Shown piece after piece: positions 1-9,457 of a stretch of DNA of 64,000 nucleotides (position 1 is its first letter; each line of letters begins with the position of its first letter). Under the pieces are notes generated by a model, which made no database searches, was not told where the DNA came from, and saw only the letters and a list, made by a program, of their open reading frames with translations. The translations under genes and the position numbers were made by a program. Source of the DNA: Nitrosomonas ureae (GTDB lineage Bacteria; Pseudomonadota; Gammaproteobacteria; Burkholderiales; Nitrosomonadaceae). The DNA lies in NCBI RefSeq assembly GCF_900206265.1, contig NZ_LT907782.1, positions 1,674,001 through 1,738,000 of the forward strand. The letters run 5' to 3'.

Positions 1-8
1 TGGTATCC

Positions 9-1067
9 GTGGTCAATGTTTTTGTACTCCGCGATGCTGGATCATTACCGGAAGTGGAAAAAGAAGCGGTTTATTTATTGGTGTATGAGCTTGCTTTGAT
101 TATTCCGTTAATTTCAATCTTTGGTGTGGTGTTTGCATCCTGGTTACGTCGCCGCGAATATAAACGCTTTCTAGCGCTGGGACATAGTCGTCAGGAAGCT
201 GATAGACTACTTAATATACATTCGGAATCGCCCGCAGTAAACTGGTGGATCCTCGGCGGTGGATTAGCTTTCACACTCATATCCTTGAGCGTTGGCCTGA
301 GCCGCATGCCCGGCAGCGAGGAGATCATTTTCGTCATTTCCATGGCCATAGTCATATTCTTGATGTGGCGCTTGACCGGCGAGCTTGAACCCGATGCTCG
401 TAATGTGTTAGTCGGCACGGCTGTGCTGATATTCATATTTCGCGCTATTCCGGGACCCGGTGCCGGTTCTACCTGGTGGATGATTGACGAATTGGGCTTT
501 GACCAGCAGTTCCTCGCCGTTTTATCATTAGTCGGCGCTACATTAACGCTATTCGGCATGTTTATTTTCCGCCGTTTTATGGCCGAACGCTCGATTGCCT
601 ATATCATCGGCTTTCTGACGATCGTAGGAACATTTCTTTCATTACCGATTATTGGCATGTATTTTGGCCTGCATCAATGGACAGCAGCTATGACTGGCGG
701 AGTGGTCGATGCACGTTTCATTGCATTGATTGATACCGCGCTGGAATCGCCGCTCGGTCAGATTGCCATGATTCCAATGCTAGCCTGGATTGCCAACTCC
801 GCACCGGAAAAACTTAAAGCCACTTTTTTTGCCGTGATGGCATCATTCACCAATCTGGCGCTTTCGGCTTCGCAACTCGGAACCAAATATCTTAATCAGA
901 TTTATGAAGTAAAGCGTGAAGTAAAAGATGCCGTTTCCGGTCAAGTGACTATTCCGGCAGATTATAGCGAGCTGGGACATTTACTGATTACCGTCACAGT
1001 CATTGGTTTTGTTTTGCCGCTGCTTACCATTTTGGTTGTCAAACACTCGCGCTTTCGCAATGCTTGA
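9..1067 (+). CDS. Multi-pass membrane transporter (MFS/BT1-like), C-terminal part
   Basis: The frame is open to the left window edge with no stop before the GTG at 9, so this is probably the C-terminal part of a longer protein. The 352 visible residues contain about eight hydrophobic segments, with a basic loop (LRRREYKRF) after the first. The stretch EKLKATFFAVMASFTNLALS followed by a short helix resembles the end of folate/biopterin (BT1)-type major facilitator transporters, and this is the only family hint. The substrate cannot be read from the sequence. The gene ends 195 bases before the ComEA-like gene and is not obviously co-transcribed with it. Confidence 0.6.
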   Translation: MVNVFVLRDAGSLPEVEKEAVYLLVYELALIIPLISIFGVVFASWLRRREYKRFLALGHSRQEADRLLNIHSESPAVNWWILGGGLAFTLISLSVGLSRMPGSEEIIFVISMAIVIFLMWRLTGELEPDARNVLVGTAVLIFIFRAIPGPGAGSTWWMIDELGFDQQFLAVLSLVGATLTLFGMFIFRRFMAERSIAYIIGFLTIVGTFLSLPIIGMYFGLHQWTAAMTGGVVDARFIALIDTALESPLGQIAMIPMLAWIANSAPEKLKATFFAVMASFTNLALSASQLGTKYLNQIYEVKREVKDAVSGQVTIPADYSELGHLLITVTVIGFVLPLLTILVVKHSRFRNA

Positions 1068-1262
1068 TTTTATTATTTAAACAACAATAATATATTGATT
1101 AGTATCAGCTAATTTACCCCTAAATTAATTTCCGCAAAATCCGATATCACTTTGACCTGTGTGCATAGCAATTTTATGTATTCAGGTATTTTTTAATCCA
1201 TAAAAACTGAAGCACTACTTTTGTTGTATGCATCAGTATTTGTTTTGATAAAGGAGATATTT

Positions 1263-1550
1263 ATGCAGAAATGGGTTTTACTGATAGCTCTGGTATTCTT
1301 GTTTACCGGCACTGCATTTGCAGCAGTCAATATCAATACGGCGTCGCAAGCTGAGCTTGAATCTTTACAAGGTATTGGTCCTGCTAAAGCAAAAGCGATC
1401 ATTGAACATCGCGAAAAAAGCGGCACCTTTGCTTCCGTTGATGATTTAGCGAAAGTAAGTGGTATTGGTCAAGGAACTATCAAACAACTTCGCGATGTAA
1501 TTACCGTCGAAGGTGAAAAAGCCACAGAAGCTCCGGCCAAACAGGAGTAG
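1263..1550 (+). CDS. ComEA-like helix-hairpin-helix DNA-binding protein, exported
   Basis: A 95-residue protein. The start is the ATG at 1263, preceded by a strong ribosome site (aaaggagat); longer in-frame starts upstream lack one. Residues 1-20 form a signal peptide ending in TAFA. The rest is a tandem helix-hairpin-helix: NINTASQAELESLQGIGPAK at about 23-42 and VSGIGQGTIKQL further on, the ComEA C-terminal signature. Such proteins bind double-stranded DNA in the periplasm during natural uptake. Short single-domain versions are common in betaproteobacteria, and some may have other roles. A perfect terminator follows at 1570. Confidence 0.85.
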   Translation: MQKWVLLIALVFLFTGTAFAAVNINTASQAELESLQGIGPAKAKAIIEHREKSGTFASVDDLAKVSGIGQGTIKQLRDVITVEGEKATEAPAKQE

Positions 1551-1569
1551 TTTTTGCAGTGGATTAATT

Positions 1570-1605
1570 AACCCTCTCTGAATTATCTTCAGAGAGGGTT
1601 TTTAT
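1570..1605 (+). terminator. Rho-independent terminator after the ComEA-like gene
   Basis: Perfect 13-bp inverted repeat, AACCCTCTCTGAA (1570-1582) and TTCAGAGAGGGTT (1588-1600), with a 5-base loop and a T-rich tail. It sits 20 bases after the stop codon and separates this gene from cysM. Confidence 0.9.
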
Positions 1606-1677
1606 TTGTGTGATTACTTTCTTTCAATGCTGATCGCTTATGCGATAATTAAACCTATCTATGATAAAGTTTGCATT

Positions 1678-2580
1678 ATGCATAAAACGATCGAAAATTT
1701 TGTTGGTAATACACCTTTAGTAAAACTCAAGCATTTGCCCGGATTAACTTCAAACACGATTCTTGTTAAGCTCGAAGGTAATAATCCTGCCGGATCAGTG
1801 AAAGATCGCCCGGCCTTGTCGATGATTTCGCATGCGCAACAACGCCGGGAAATTAAGCCAGGCGATACGCTGATCGAAGCTACCAGTGGCAATACCGGAA
1901 TTGCTTTGGCCATGGCTGCCGCCATGATGGGGTATCGGATGATACTGATCATGCCGGAGAATTTGAGTATTGAACGACGGCAATCCATGAGTGCCTACGG
2001 CGCAGAAATTATTCTGACGCCAAAATCCGGTGGCATGGAACAAGCACGGGATCTGGCTGAAAAAATGCGTGCCGAAGGTCAGGGTATCATTCTGGATCAA
2101 TTTGCAAATCCGGATAACCCACGAGCGCATTATGAAGGTACTGCGCCAGAAATCTGGCGGGATACGCAAGGAAAAATCACCCATTTTGTCAGCAGCATGG
2201 GAACCACAGGTACGATTATGGGCTGTTCAAAATTCTTTAAGGAACAACAAACACCCATTAAGGTAATCGGCGTGCAACCGGAAGAGGGAGCGCAAATACC
2301 CGGTATCCGCAAATGGTCTCCTGCGTATTTACCAAAAATTTTCGATGCGAAACAGATTGATGAAATGATCTACGTTTCTCAGCATGAAGCCGAGGATATG
2401 ACACGCCGGTTAGCGCGTGAAGAGGGGATTTTTGCAGGCATTTCATCGGGTGGTGCCTTAGCGGCAGCACTTAAAGTATCCCATCGGGTTGAAAACGCCA
2501 TCATAACTTTTATCGCATGCGACCGGGGCGATCGCTATTTATCGACAGGTGTTTTTCCCGCTAATGTACGATCAGAATGA
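1678..2580 (+). CDS. cysM: Cysteine synthase B (O-acetylserine sulfhydrylase)
   Basis: A 300-residue PLP enzyme making L-cysteine from O-acetylserine and sulfide (CysM can also use thiosulfate). The N-terminus (IENFVGNTPLVKL) and the PLP lysine K42 in NPAGSVKDRP are diagnostic, as is the substrate loop SGNTG at 70-74. The C-terminal GISSGGALAAAL is the usual phosphate-binding helix region. The length matches CysM (about 295-303) rather than CysK (about 310-320). I take the ATG at 1678; an in-frame TTG at 1606 would add 24 residues unlike the family. The gene is a single unit between the terminator at 1570 and the tol operon. Confidence 0.93.
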   Translation: MHKTIENFVGNTPLVKLKHLPGLTSNTILVKLEGNNPAGSVKDRPALSMISHAQQRREIKPGDTLIEATSGNTGIALAMAAAMMGYRMILIMPENLSIERRQSMSAYGAEIILTPKSGGMEQARDLAEKMRAEGQGIILDQFANPDNPRAHYEGTAPEIWRDTQGKITHFVSSMGTTGTIMGCSKFFKEQQTPIKVIGVQPEEGAQIPGIRKWSPAYLPKIFDAKQIDEMIYVSQHEAEDMTRRLAREEGIFAGISSGGALAAALKVSHRVENAIITFIACDRGDRYLSTGVFPANVRSE

Positions 2581-2602
2581 GGTTTAGCGTCACTCGCTTA
2601 CT

Positions 2603-3013
2603 ATGTTGACACGCCATTTCTCATTACCGCTCCGGGTCTATTATCAGGATACAGATGCAGGGGGAGTAGTCTATCATTCAACCTACTTGAATTTCATGGA
2701 ACGAGCACGCTATGAATGGCTTAGAGAACTTGGATTTAATGCCAATGCATTGATTACAGACTCTAACGTCTTGTTCATGATACGCTCAATAGACATCGAA
2801 TATTTAAAACCAGCGGTATTGGATGATTTGCTGAATATAACGGTGTCAGTTCTGGAAGTTGGCAGAAGTCGCATCACGCTATTTCAAGAAGTTTTATGCA
2901 GTCATATTAAATTAGTAAATGCCACAATTCATGTGGTATGTGTCGGTGCAGAAAAACTCAAACCCGTGAGTATTCCTGCATCTCTCCGTGAAAAAATTGG
3001 GAAGTCCGCATGA
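2603..3013 (+). CDS. ybgC: Acyl-CoA thioesterase YbgC, first gene of tol-pal operon
   Basis: A 136-residue single hot-dog-fold thioesterase. The 4-hydroxybenzoyl-CoA thioesterase signature YYQDTDAGGVVYHSTYLNFM is present, with the catalytic aspartate expected at D18. YbgC hydrolyses acyl-CoA or acyl-ACP at the inner membrane and is the usual first gene of tol-pal. Its stop overlaps the tolQ start by 4 bases (ATGA at 3010), indicating translational coupling. The start at 2603 lies 22 bases after cysM. Confidence 0.93.
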   Translation: MLTRHFSLPLRVYYQDTDAGGVVYHSTYLNFMERARYEWLRELGFNANALITDSNVLFMIRSIDIEYLKPAVLDDLLNITVSVLEVGRSRITLFQEVLCSHIKLVNATIHVVCVGAEKLKPVSIPASLREKIGKSA

Positions 3014-3690
3014 GCACAACAGTAACACAAGATATGTCATTTCTTTATCTGATCAGTAGCGCCAGTGTACTGGTACAACTGGTAATGCTGATTCTGGTAT
3101 TGATTTCATTTTTTTCCTGGTGGTTTATTTTTCGTAAATTGTTTGTTATTCGCAATGAAAAAAGGAAAACTGATGATTTCGAGGATATTTTCTGGCGCGG
3201 GGTAGACTTGAATGCACTGCATCAGCGAATAACGAGTGCACGCTATGATTCCGGGAGTCTGGAACGAATCTTTGCCGCAGGTTTTGGTGAATTTAACAAG
3301 CACCCTGCCGGATCTGATCTTGACGCGGTAATGGAAAGCACTCGCAGAGCGATGCGCGCTACTTATCAGCGGGAAATGGATTATCTGGAATCACATTTGT
3401 CATTCCTGGCTACCGTTGGTTCAGTCAGTCCATACATCGGCTTGTTAGGCACTGTGTGGGGTATTATGAATTCTTTCCGCAGCCTCTCCAGCGTTACCCA
3501 AGCAACCATTGCACATGTCGCTCCAGGAATTGCAGAAGCCTTAATTGCGACCGCAATGGGATTATTTGCGGCCATTCCAGCGGTGGTTGCTTATAACCGC
3601 TATGCCAGCAGCACCGATCAACTGGCCACCCGTTTTGAGAGTTTCATGGAAGAATTATCCAATGTATTGCAACGGCGAGCAGCCGGATAA
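3010..3690 (+). CDS. tolQ: TolQ, inner-membrane proton-channel subunit of Tol-Pal
   Basis: A 226-residue member of the MotA/TolQ/ExbB family with three membrane helices at about 15-42, 130-155 and 170-196. The conserved GLLGTVWGIM and the proline-bounded APGIAEALIATAMGLFAAIPA are both present. With TolR it forms the proton-driven motor that energises TolA during outer-membrane constriction at division. It overlaps ybgC by 4 bases and is 19 bases before tolR. Confidence 0.96.
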   Translation: MSTTVTQDMSFLYLISSASVLVQLVMLILVLISFFSWWFIFRKLFVIRNEKRKTDDFEDIFWRGVDLNALHQRITSARYDSGSLERIFAAGFGEFNKHPAGSDLDAVMESTRRAMRATYQREMDYLESHLSFLATVGSVSPYIGLLGTVWGIMNSFRSLSSVTQATIAHVAPGIAEALIATAMGLFAAIPAVVAYNRYASSTDQLATRFESFMEELSNVLQRRAAG

Positions 3691-3709
3691 ACTGATATAA
3701 GAGGGTTCT

Positions 3710-4123
3710 ATGGCGCGGCGCGCAAAACATCGGCTAATGAATGAGATCAATGTGGTGCCCTACATTGATGTAATGCTGGTATTACTGATTATTTTTATGG
3801 TCACAGCACCCATGATCAATCATGGACAGATTGAATTACCTCAGATCGGCAAATCGTTGGCAACACCGGCCGTACCTTTGGAAGTAATTATACAAGCGGA
3901 TGGGCGCCTTTCCTTGCGCGATCGTGCCGTATCATCAGCAGAACAAAGTGTTGATCAAAATCAATTGATTGAAGCTATCAAACAGAAACAGGCGCAAAAT
4001 GCAGACCAGCCCGTAGTGATTGCCGCTGATAAAAATGTCCGTTATGAAGAAGTCATCAAAGTAATGGATGTATTGCAGCAGAATCAGGTGCAGAAAGTGG
4101 GTTTACTGGCGCAACAAAAATGA
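3710..4123 (+). CDS. tolR: TolR, proton-channel subunit of Tol-Pal
   Basis: A 137-residue ExbD/TolR protein. There is a short cytoplasmic N-terminus, then one membrane helix at about 16-36 in which D20 (VVPYIDVMLVLLIIFMV) is the proton-carrying aspartate. The periplasmic domain ends with VRYEEVIKVMDVLQ. A ribosome site (gaggg) precedes the ATG. It acts with TolQ and contacts TolA and the peptidoglycan. Confidence 0.95.
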   Translation: MARRAKHRLMNEINVVPYIDVMLVLLIIFMVTAPMINHGQIELPQIGKSLATPAVPLEVIIQADGRLSLRDRAVSSAEQSVDQNQLIEAIKQKQAQNADQPVVIAADKNVRYEEVIKVMDVLQQNQVQKVGLLAQQK

Positions 4124-4133
4124 TCTATTCGTA

Positions 4134-5078
4134 ATGAGTGTAAGTGCCTTACGCAATTCATCCTATTCTGAACCAAGAATACTATTGGCTGGTGCACTGG
4201 CTGCGCTGGTGCATCTCGTATTTATCGCACTCTTGATTTTTGGTTTGAATTGGAAAGATCAGCCACCTGAAGGCATGATGGTTGAAATCTGGACGGAGTT
4301 GCCCACGCCCATTCAGGAACCAGTTAAAACTCAATCGCCACCCCAACAAATCAAACCAGTACCCGAACCCGTTAAACCAAAACCAGAGTCAGAGCCGCCA
4401 AAACCTGAACCCGTAAAACCCGAATCTGCAAAAACAGCGCCACAGCAAGCAGCGGTAATACCGCCTGTCAAAAAACCTGATATCACGATACAGCAGAAAC
4501 CAGAGCCCATTAAAGAAATCAAACCGGATCTGGAACAGCAAAAAAAACAAGAACAAGAAAAATTAAAAGAGCTGGAGAAACAAAAAGAGCTTGAAAGAAA
4601 GAAAGAATTAGAAAAACAAAAGGAGTTGGAAAAGCAAAAAGAATTAGCCAAGCAGAAGGAATTGGAGAAACAAAAAGAACTACAAAAACAAAAAGAGTTG
4701 GCCGCGCAACGACAGCGAGAACAAGCAGCAAAAGCGCAGCGGGAAGCTGAAGCACAACGCGCTGCGCAGCAAGCAGCGGCAAGGAATCAGATAACCAATG
4801 AAATTTCGAAATATAAGGCTTTGATCCTGGCCAAGATCAGGAGCAGAATCGTAATGCCGCCTGATTTACCGGGCAATCCTATCGCTGAATTCAGCGTTAC
4901 ACTGCTTCCCGGGGGTGACATTCTCGATGTCAGGCTGAGCAAGAGCAGCGGATATGCTGTTTTTGACAATGCCGTGGAACGTGCAATTTATTTGTCAAAA
5001 CCATTACCCTTACCTCCGGACCCTGCGCTGTTTAATGAATTTCGCAATCTGAATATTACAGTGCATTATCGTGAATGA
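4134..5078 (+). CDS. tolA: TolA, energy-transducing periplasm-spanning protein
   Basis: A 314-residue protein starting at the ATG at 4134, 10 bases after tolR; the longer in-frame start at 4068 lies inside tolR and is unlikely. There is one membrane helix at about 15-37, then a Pro/Lys/Glu-rich stretch. A long helical rod follows, built from near-identical KQKELE units (bases about 4540-4700). The C-terminal TonB/TolA domain starts near 225 (ILAKIRSRIVMPPDL). It links the TolQR motor to TolB-Pal at the outer membrane. The hexad repeats suggest recent slippage in rod length. Confidence 0.94.
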   Translation: MSVSALRNSSYSEPRILLAGALAALVHLVFIALLIFGLNWKDQPPEGMMVEIWTELPTPIQEPVKTQSPPQQIKPVPEPVKPKPESEPPKPEPVKPESAKTAPQQAAVIPPVKKPDITIQQKPEPIKEIKPDLEQQKKQEQEKLKELEKQKELERKKELEKQKELEKQKELAKQKELEKQKELQKQKELAAQRQREQAAKAQREAEAQRAAQQAAARNQITNEISKYKALILAKIRSRIVMPPDLPGNPIAEFSVTLLPGGDILDVRLSKSSGYAVFDNAVERAIYLSKPLPLPPDPALFNEFRNLNITVHYRE

Positions 5079-5133
5079 TTGCTATAATCAGAAAAAAATT
5101 AACGTTTCTTGAAAATTTAATGCCTTAACGTTT

Positions 5134-6432
5134 ATGTCAATTTACTGTTCTAAATTAACGCATGGCTTACTGTTTTGGCTTCTATGGCTAGTCAGCTCAT
5201 CACTCCATGCACAACTGAATATCGAAATTTTTGGTGGGGGGGCATCCCGTATTCCGATTACCATCGTCCCTTTTGCCGAGGAAAGTAGGCTTCAGCAAAA
5301 TATCACCCCGGTTATCAACGCCGATTTGCAACGTACTGGATTGTTCAGATTGATAGATCCCGCCGGATCGTCGCCACATTCGCCAGCGGAAGTGGCCTAC
5401 GCCGATTGGGCCAATCGTGGTGTCAATGCGTTGGTTATTGGTCGCGTTACGCATTTATCCGGCGATCAGGTGGAAATTCAGTTTCGTGTAATGGATATTG
5501 CCAAGAAATCGCAATTAACCGGTTTGGCTATTACCGTTTCAACCACACAAATACGCGCTGCAGCACATCGTATTGCGGATGTTATCTACGAAGCACTAAC
5601 CGGTGATGTGGGGGTATTTAGCACTCGTATCGCTTATGTATTAAAACGGGGTAATAAATACGCACTCCAGGTTGCCGATGCCGATGGTTATAATGCGCAG
5701 TCCATTATCGAGTATACGGAACCCATAATATCTCCCGCCTGGTCTCCGGATGGAAACCAGTTGGCTTATGTATCTTTTGAGAACAAAAAACCGGTTGTAT
5801 ACGTTCAGACACTATCAACCCGGGAACGCAGAGCGGTTGCCAACTTTAAAGGCAGCAACAGCGCACCGGCCTGGTCTCCGGATGGAAAAAAGCTGGCGGT
5901 TGTGCTGACTGGGCAGGGCGGATCACAAATTTTTCTGGTCAATACCGATGGTAGCGGTTTACAAAGATTGAGCAGAAGCTCCGGTATCGATACAGAACCT
6001 AGCTTCTCTCCTGATGGACGATACCTCCTATTTACTTCCGATCGTGGCGGTAGCCCCCAAATTTACCGCATGCCGGTAACTGCTGCAGAATCAAGCAATG
6101 CCGAACGGCTCACCTTTGAAGGTAGCTATAATGTCAGTCCCGATTATAGTCACGACAACAAAAGCTTTACTTTTATTCACCGCAACAATAATCAGTTTAA
6201 TGTAGCGGTTCAAGAAATCGGTTCACGCCAAATAGAAATTTTAACCAACTCCAAATTTGACGAATCACCCAGCTTCGCACCCAATGGCAAAATGATCTTG
6301 TATGCAACTGAAATAAACGGGCATGGTATATTATCCGCTGTTTCCAGAGATGGACAGACACGACAGCAACTGTCAGTACAAGCGGGTGATATTCGGGAAC
6401 CGGCCTGGGGTCCTTTACCAAAATGGAAGTAA
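5134..6432 (+). CDS. tolB: TolB, periplasmic beta-propeller protein
   Basis: A 432-residue protein. It has a signal peptide (cleavage near LHAQ, about residue 27), an N-terminal alpha/beta domain to about 170, and a six-bladed propeller with repeated WSPDG/FSPDG blades (for example SPAWSPDGNQLAYVS and SFSPDGRYLLFTSD). TolB binds Pal and is displaced by TolA. The gene follows tolA by 55 bases and precedes pal by 34. Confidence 0.95.
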   Translation: MSIYCSKLTHGLLFWLLWLVSSSLHAQLNIEIFGGGASRIPITIVPFAEESRLQQNITPVINADLQRTGLFRLIDPAGSSPHSPAEVAYADWANRGVNALVIGRVTHLSGDQVEIQFRVMDIAKKSQLTGLAITVSTTQIRAAAHRIADVIYEALTGDVGVFSTRIAYVLKRGNKYALQVADADGYNAQSIIEYTEPIISPAWSPDGNQLAYVSFENKKPVVYVQTLSTRERRAVANFKGSNSAPAWSPDGKKLAVVLTGQGGSQIFLVNTDGSGLQRLSRSSGIDTEPSFSPDGRYLLFTSDRGGSPQIYRMPVTAAESSNAERLTFEGSYNVSPDYSHDNKSFTFIHRNNNQFNVAVQEIGSRQIEILTNSKFDESPSFAPNGKMILYATEINGHGILSAVSRDGQTRQQLSVQAGDIREPAWGPLPKWK

Positions 6433-6466
6433 TGTCTTAGTCTTTTTAATTTTAAAGGAGCAACAA

Positions 6467-6991
6467 ATGAGAAAGTTATTATGCATTGCATTGATCGTTC
6501 TGTTATCCGCGTGTGCCAGTCAAACAACACAGCCTGATGTTGATGATCTATCATCTGGTACAGGCAACGGAAATGACTTAAGCGGAAGTGATTTGATGGG
6601 ATCCGATTCAGGAAGACCCAGTTATTTCAGCCAATTGAATGACCCCAACAGCATTCTGTCACAACGTAGCGTTTTTTATGACTTTGATAGTTACACAGTC
6701 AAAAGTGAATATAGGGAATTGGTGCTGTCTCACGCCAGATTCCTGCGTGACAATCCCGCCGCCAACGTAATCCTGCAAGGAAATACGGATGATCGGGGTA
6801 GTCGTGAATACAATCTCGCTTTAGGTCAACGCCGCGCAGATAGCGTTAAGAACATGATGATTTTGTCAGGCGCACAAGACTTACAGATTGAGTCAGTTAG
6901 CTTAGGGGAAGAAAAACCACGCGCGTTGGGACACGGTGAGTCAACCTGGAGTCAGAACCGCCGTACCGATATTCTTTATCGGGGCGAATAA
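6467..6991 (+). CDS. pal: Pal, peptidoglycan-associated outer-membrane lipoprotein
   Basis: A 174-residue lipoprotein starting at the ATG at 6467, which has a good ribosome site (aaaggag) 6 bases upstream; an open frame reaching back to 6323 overlaps tolB and is rejected. The lipobox LLSAC places the lipidated cysteine at C16. A Ser/Gly/Asp-rich linker follows, then an OmpA-like domain with VFYDFDSY and the peptidoglycan-binding NTDDRGSREYNLALGQRRA. It anchors the outer membrane to the wall with TolB. Confidence 0.95.
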   Translation: MRKLLCIALIVLLSACASQTTQPDVDDLSSGTGNGNDLSGSDLMGSDSGRPSYFSQLNDPNSILSQRSVFYDFDSYTVKSEYRELVLSHARFLRDNPAANVILQGNTDDRGSREYNLALGQRRADSVKNMMILSGAQDLQIESVSLGEEKPRALGHGESTWSQNRRTDILYRGE

Positions 6992-6993
6992 CC

Positions 6994-7893
6994 ATGCTGA
7001 TACGCGCTTTCTTTCTATTGTTGTTGCTGAGTTGCAATGTCAGTTATGCGTCATTATTCGGTGATAGTGAAGCACGTGAACAAATTGATGTATTACGCAA
7101 ACAAGTTAAGGAAATGGAAGCGCGTATTGCCAAGATGGATCAAGCGCTGAATAGCGAAGCATTGTTGCAACTGTATACTCAGGTTGAAACGCTCGGGCTG
7201 GAACTGGGCAAATTGAACGGGCAAATAGAAATGCTCAGCAACGATAATGCATTGTTACAAAAACGGCAACGGGATTTTTATATCGATCTTGATAATCGAC
7301 TACGTCAGATCGAGCAACCGGGCAGCCCGACACCTTTACCTCATTCCACCCCTCAGAGCACTCCTCGCGGCATGACAGCACCGTCACCCGACGAGCATGC
7401 AGCTGCACCACCGATTAATAATGATATAACACCTGAGTCCTCATCAGTTGAGAGTGCCAACTCATCCAACGCAATGGATTCCGGGTCTTTGTCAGCGAAT
7501 GAATTGGCGCCCCCCGGTCCGGCAGAAAATGCGGCTTATAAGGAAGCGTATGATTCGTTTAAAAATGGTGAATATGCCAATACTATCGCGCAATTTGAAA
7601 ACTTCCTGGAAAACTACCCGCAATCCACCCTGGCACCCGGTGCTGCTTACTGGATTGGCAATGCGCGTTACGCATTGCGTGATTATCAATTAGCCATCGA
7701 TGCGCAAAAAAGGCTGATCAGCAAATACCCTGACAGCAATAAAGTACCCGATGCCCTACTCAATATTGCTACCAGTCAGTTCGAAATGGGTGATCGCAAT
7801 GCGGGCAGAAAAACCCTGGAGAATTTGCTGCTAAGTCATCCGCACAGTGAAGCCGCAGGAAAAGCCAAGCAACGCCTGGCAAACATCAAGTAA
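6994..7893 (+). CDS. cpoB: CpoB (YbgF), Tol-Pal-associated cell-division coordinator
   Basis: A 299-residue protein, 2 bases after pal. It has a signal peptide (to about 19), a trimerising coiled coil (about 30-105), a Pro/Ser-rich linker, and three C-terminal TPR repeats (AYKEAYDSFKNGEYANTIAQ, GAAYWIGNARYALRDYQLAI and so on). This is the standard architecture of CpoB, which couples outer-membrane constriction with septal peptidoglycan synthesis. Confidence 0.93.
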   Translation: MLIRAFFLLLLLSCNVSYASLFGDSEAREQIDVLRKQVKEMEARIAKMDQALNSEALLQLYTQVETLGLELGKLNGQIEMLSNDNALLQKRQRDFYIDLDNRLRQIEQPGSPTPLPHSTPQSTPRGMTAPSPDEHAAAPPINNDITPESSSVESANSSNAMDSGSLSANELAPPGPAENAAYKEAYDSFKNGEYANTIAQFENFLENYPQSTLAPGAAYWIGNARYALRDYQLAIDAQKRLISKYPDSNKVPDALLNIATSQFEMGDRNAGRKTLENLLLSHPHSEAAGKAKQRLANIK

Positions 7894-7983
7894 CTCGGGA
7901 ACTTAAATATCTATTCCCCACATGCTGTTTGCTGCATTCGCTACAAAGTAGTAGAGTCCGTCTTTTCCTTCAGGTAATTAGTA

Positions 7984-8643
7984 ATGATGCAAGCGTTAGA
8001 AACAACAACCTTGCGTGTCAATGAAATTTTCTTCTCGTTACAAGGTGAAACAAGTCGTGTTGGACTACCGACTGTTTTCGTACGCCTGACGGGCTGTCCC
8101 TTGCGTTGCGGATATTGTGACACTGCTTACGCATTCACTGGTGGCGAAAATATTTCGATTGCAGAAATCTTAAATCGAATCGCAGATTACAAGACAAACT
8201 ACATCACCGTTACCGGTGGAGAACCCCTCGCTCAGAAAGCTTGCTTAGTTCTGCTCACCGCACTTTGCAATGCAAAATATTCGGTGTCACTCGAAACCAG
8301 CGGTGCATTGGACTTATCGCAAGTCGATCTCCGGGTCTGCAAAGTAATGGACATTAAAACTCCAGGTTCAGGGGAAGTCACGAAGAATAACTGGGAGAAT
8401 CTTATCCATCTGACACCGAAAGATGAAATCAAGTTTGTATTATGTGATGAAGCCGATTATCAATGGGCGAGTGAAATTATTCGCTGTAAGCAGCTTTTCC
8501 GGTTATGCCCAATCCTGTTTTCACCGGTTTATGATGTCCTGAATCCTGCGACATTGGCATCCTGGATATTGCGCGATGAATTACCGGTGAGAATGCAGCT
8601 TCAAATGCACAAATTGCTTTGGGGCGAGGGACCGGGAAGATGA
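7984..8643 (+). CDS. queE: 7-carboxy-7-deazaguanine synthase (radical SAM)
   Basis: A 219-residue radical SAM enzyme of queuosine synthesis, converting 6-carboxytetrahydropterin to 7-carboxy-7-deazaguanine. The iron-sulfur ligands C38, C42 and C45 sit in CPLRCGYCDTAY (the CX3CX2C form). The substrate/SAM motif SLQGETSRVGLPTVFVRLTG precedes them and the TGGEPL motif follows. It lies 90 bases after cpoB and upstream of queC, a common downstream extension of the tol operon in beta- and gammaproteobacteria. Confidence 0.93.
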   Translation: MMQALETTTLRVNEIFFSLQGETSRVGLPTVFVRLTGCPLRCGYCDTAYAFTGGENISIAEILNRIADYKTNYITVTGGEPLAQKACLVLLTALCNAKYSVSLETSGALDLSQVDLRVCKVMDIKTPGSGEVTKNNWENLIHLTPKDEIKFVLCDEADYQWASEIIRCKQLFRLCPILFSPVYDVLNPATLASWILRDELPVRMQLQMHKLLWGEGPGR

Positions 8644-8776
8644 AATTTATTAAGAAGCTTCTGCGTAAAATAAGTAGCTCTTATTCGTCATTTCAACACA
8701 GTGAGCAATCTCACGATCAATAATAAAGGTTTCTTCTGATAACTCGAATGACAAATATTCAAAAAAAGCTAAGCGT

Positions 8777-9454
8777 ATGAAAAAAGCGATTGTATTGCTC
8801 TCCGGTGGATTGGATTCCGCAACCACATTAGCTATTGCACGCGGCCAAGGTTTTAGGTGCTATGCATTGAGCATTGATTATGGCCAACGACACTTCGCAG
8901 AGTTAAATGCCGCACAAAAGATAGCACAATCATTGGACTCCCATAAGCACCAGATAATCAAGCTTGATTTGACCGCATTTGGTGGATCTGCGTTAACGGA
9001 TCAATCCATTAAAGTACCGACATCAGGAGAAAATCCCGGCATTCCGGTTACTTATGTTCCCGCCAGAAACACCATCATGCTGTCACTGGCATTGGCCTGG
9101 GCAGAGACATTGGATTGCCAGGACATTTTTACTGGCGTCAACGCGGTTGATTATTCCGGCTATCCGGATTGTCGCACAGAGTACATTCAGGCTTTTGGAA
9201 TAATGGCCAATCTGGCAACTAAAGCAAGTGTTGAAGGTAAGCAGTTAACCATTCATACGCCGCTCATGCTTTTATCCAAACAACAGATTATTCAAACTGG
9301 ACTTGCTTTAGGTGTTGATTACAGCTTAACCGTTTCTTGCTATCAGGCAGATGAAGCAGGACAGGCTTGTGGTGTTTGTGATTCCTGCCGTATCCGCAAA
9401 GCGGGATTCAAAGCAGCGAATATACCCGATCCGACCGCTTATAAAGCTAACTAA
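8777..9454 (+). CDS. queC: 7-cyano-7-deazaguanine synthase
   Basis: A 225-residue ATP-dependent enzyme converting the QueE product to preQ0. The PP-loop SGGLDSAT is at 9-16, and the zinc ligands C188, C198, C201 and C204 lie in [18 protein letters not shown]. Length and motifs match the family. It is 133 bases after queE. Confidence 0.94.
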   Translation: MKKAIVLLSGGLDSATTLAIARGQGFRCYALSIDYGQRHFAELNAAQKIAQSLDSHKHQIIKLDLTAFGGSALTDQSIKVPTSGENPGIPVTYVPARNTIMLSLALAWAETLDCQDIFTGVNAVDYSGYPDCRTEYIQAFGIMANLATKASVEGKQLTIHTPLMLLSKQQIIQTGLALGVDYSLTVSCYQADEAGQACGVCDSCRIRKAGFKAANIPDPTAYKAN

Positions 9455-9457
9455 ATA

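Noticed and set aside
1606..1677. Longer N-terminus for CysM from a TTG at 1606
   Set aside because: It starts within the T-tail of the terminator and adds residues unlike the family.
4540..4700. Short near-identical units, considered as a CRISPR or tandem-repeat array
   Set aside because: They are in-frame hexad repeats coding the TolA helical rod, without spacers.
4331..4782. Minus-strand frames rich in Ser/Phe or Leu/Val opposite tolA
   Set aside because: They arise from the repetitive KQKELE coding sequence on the plus strand.
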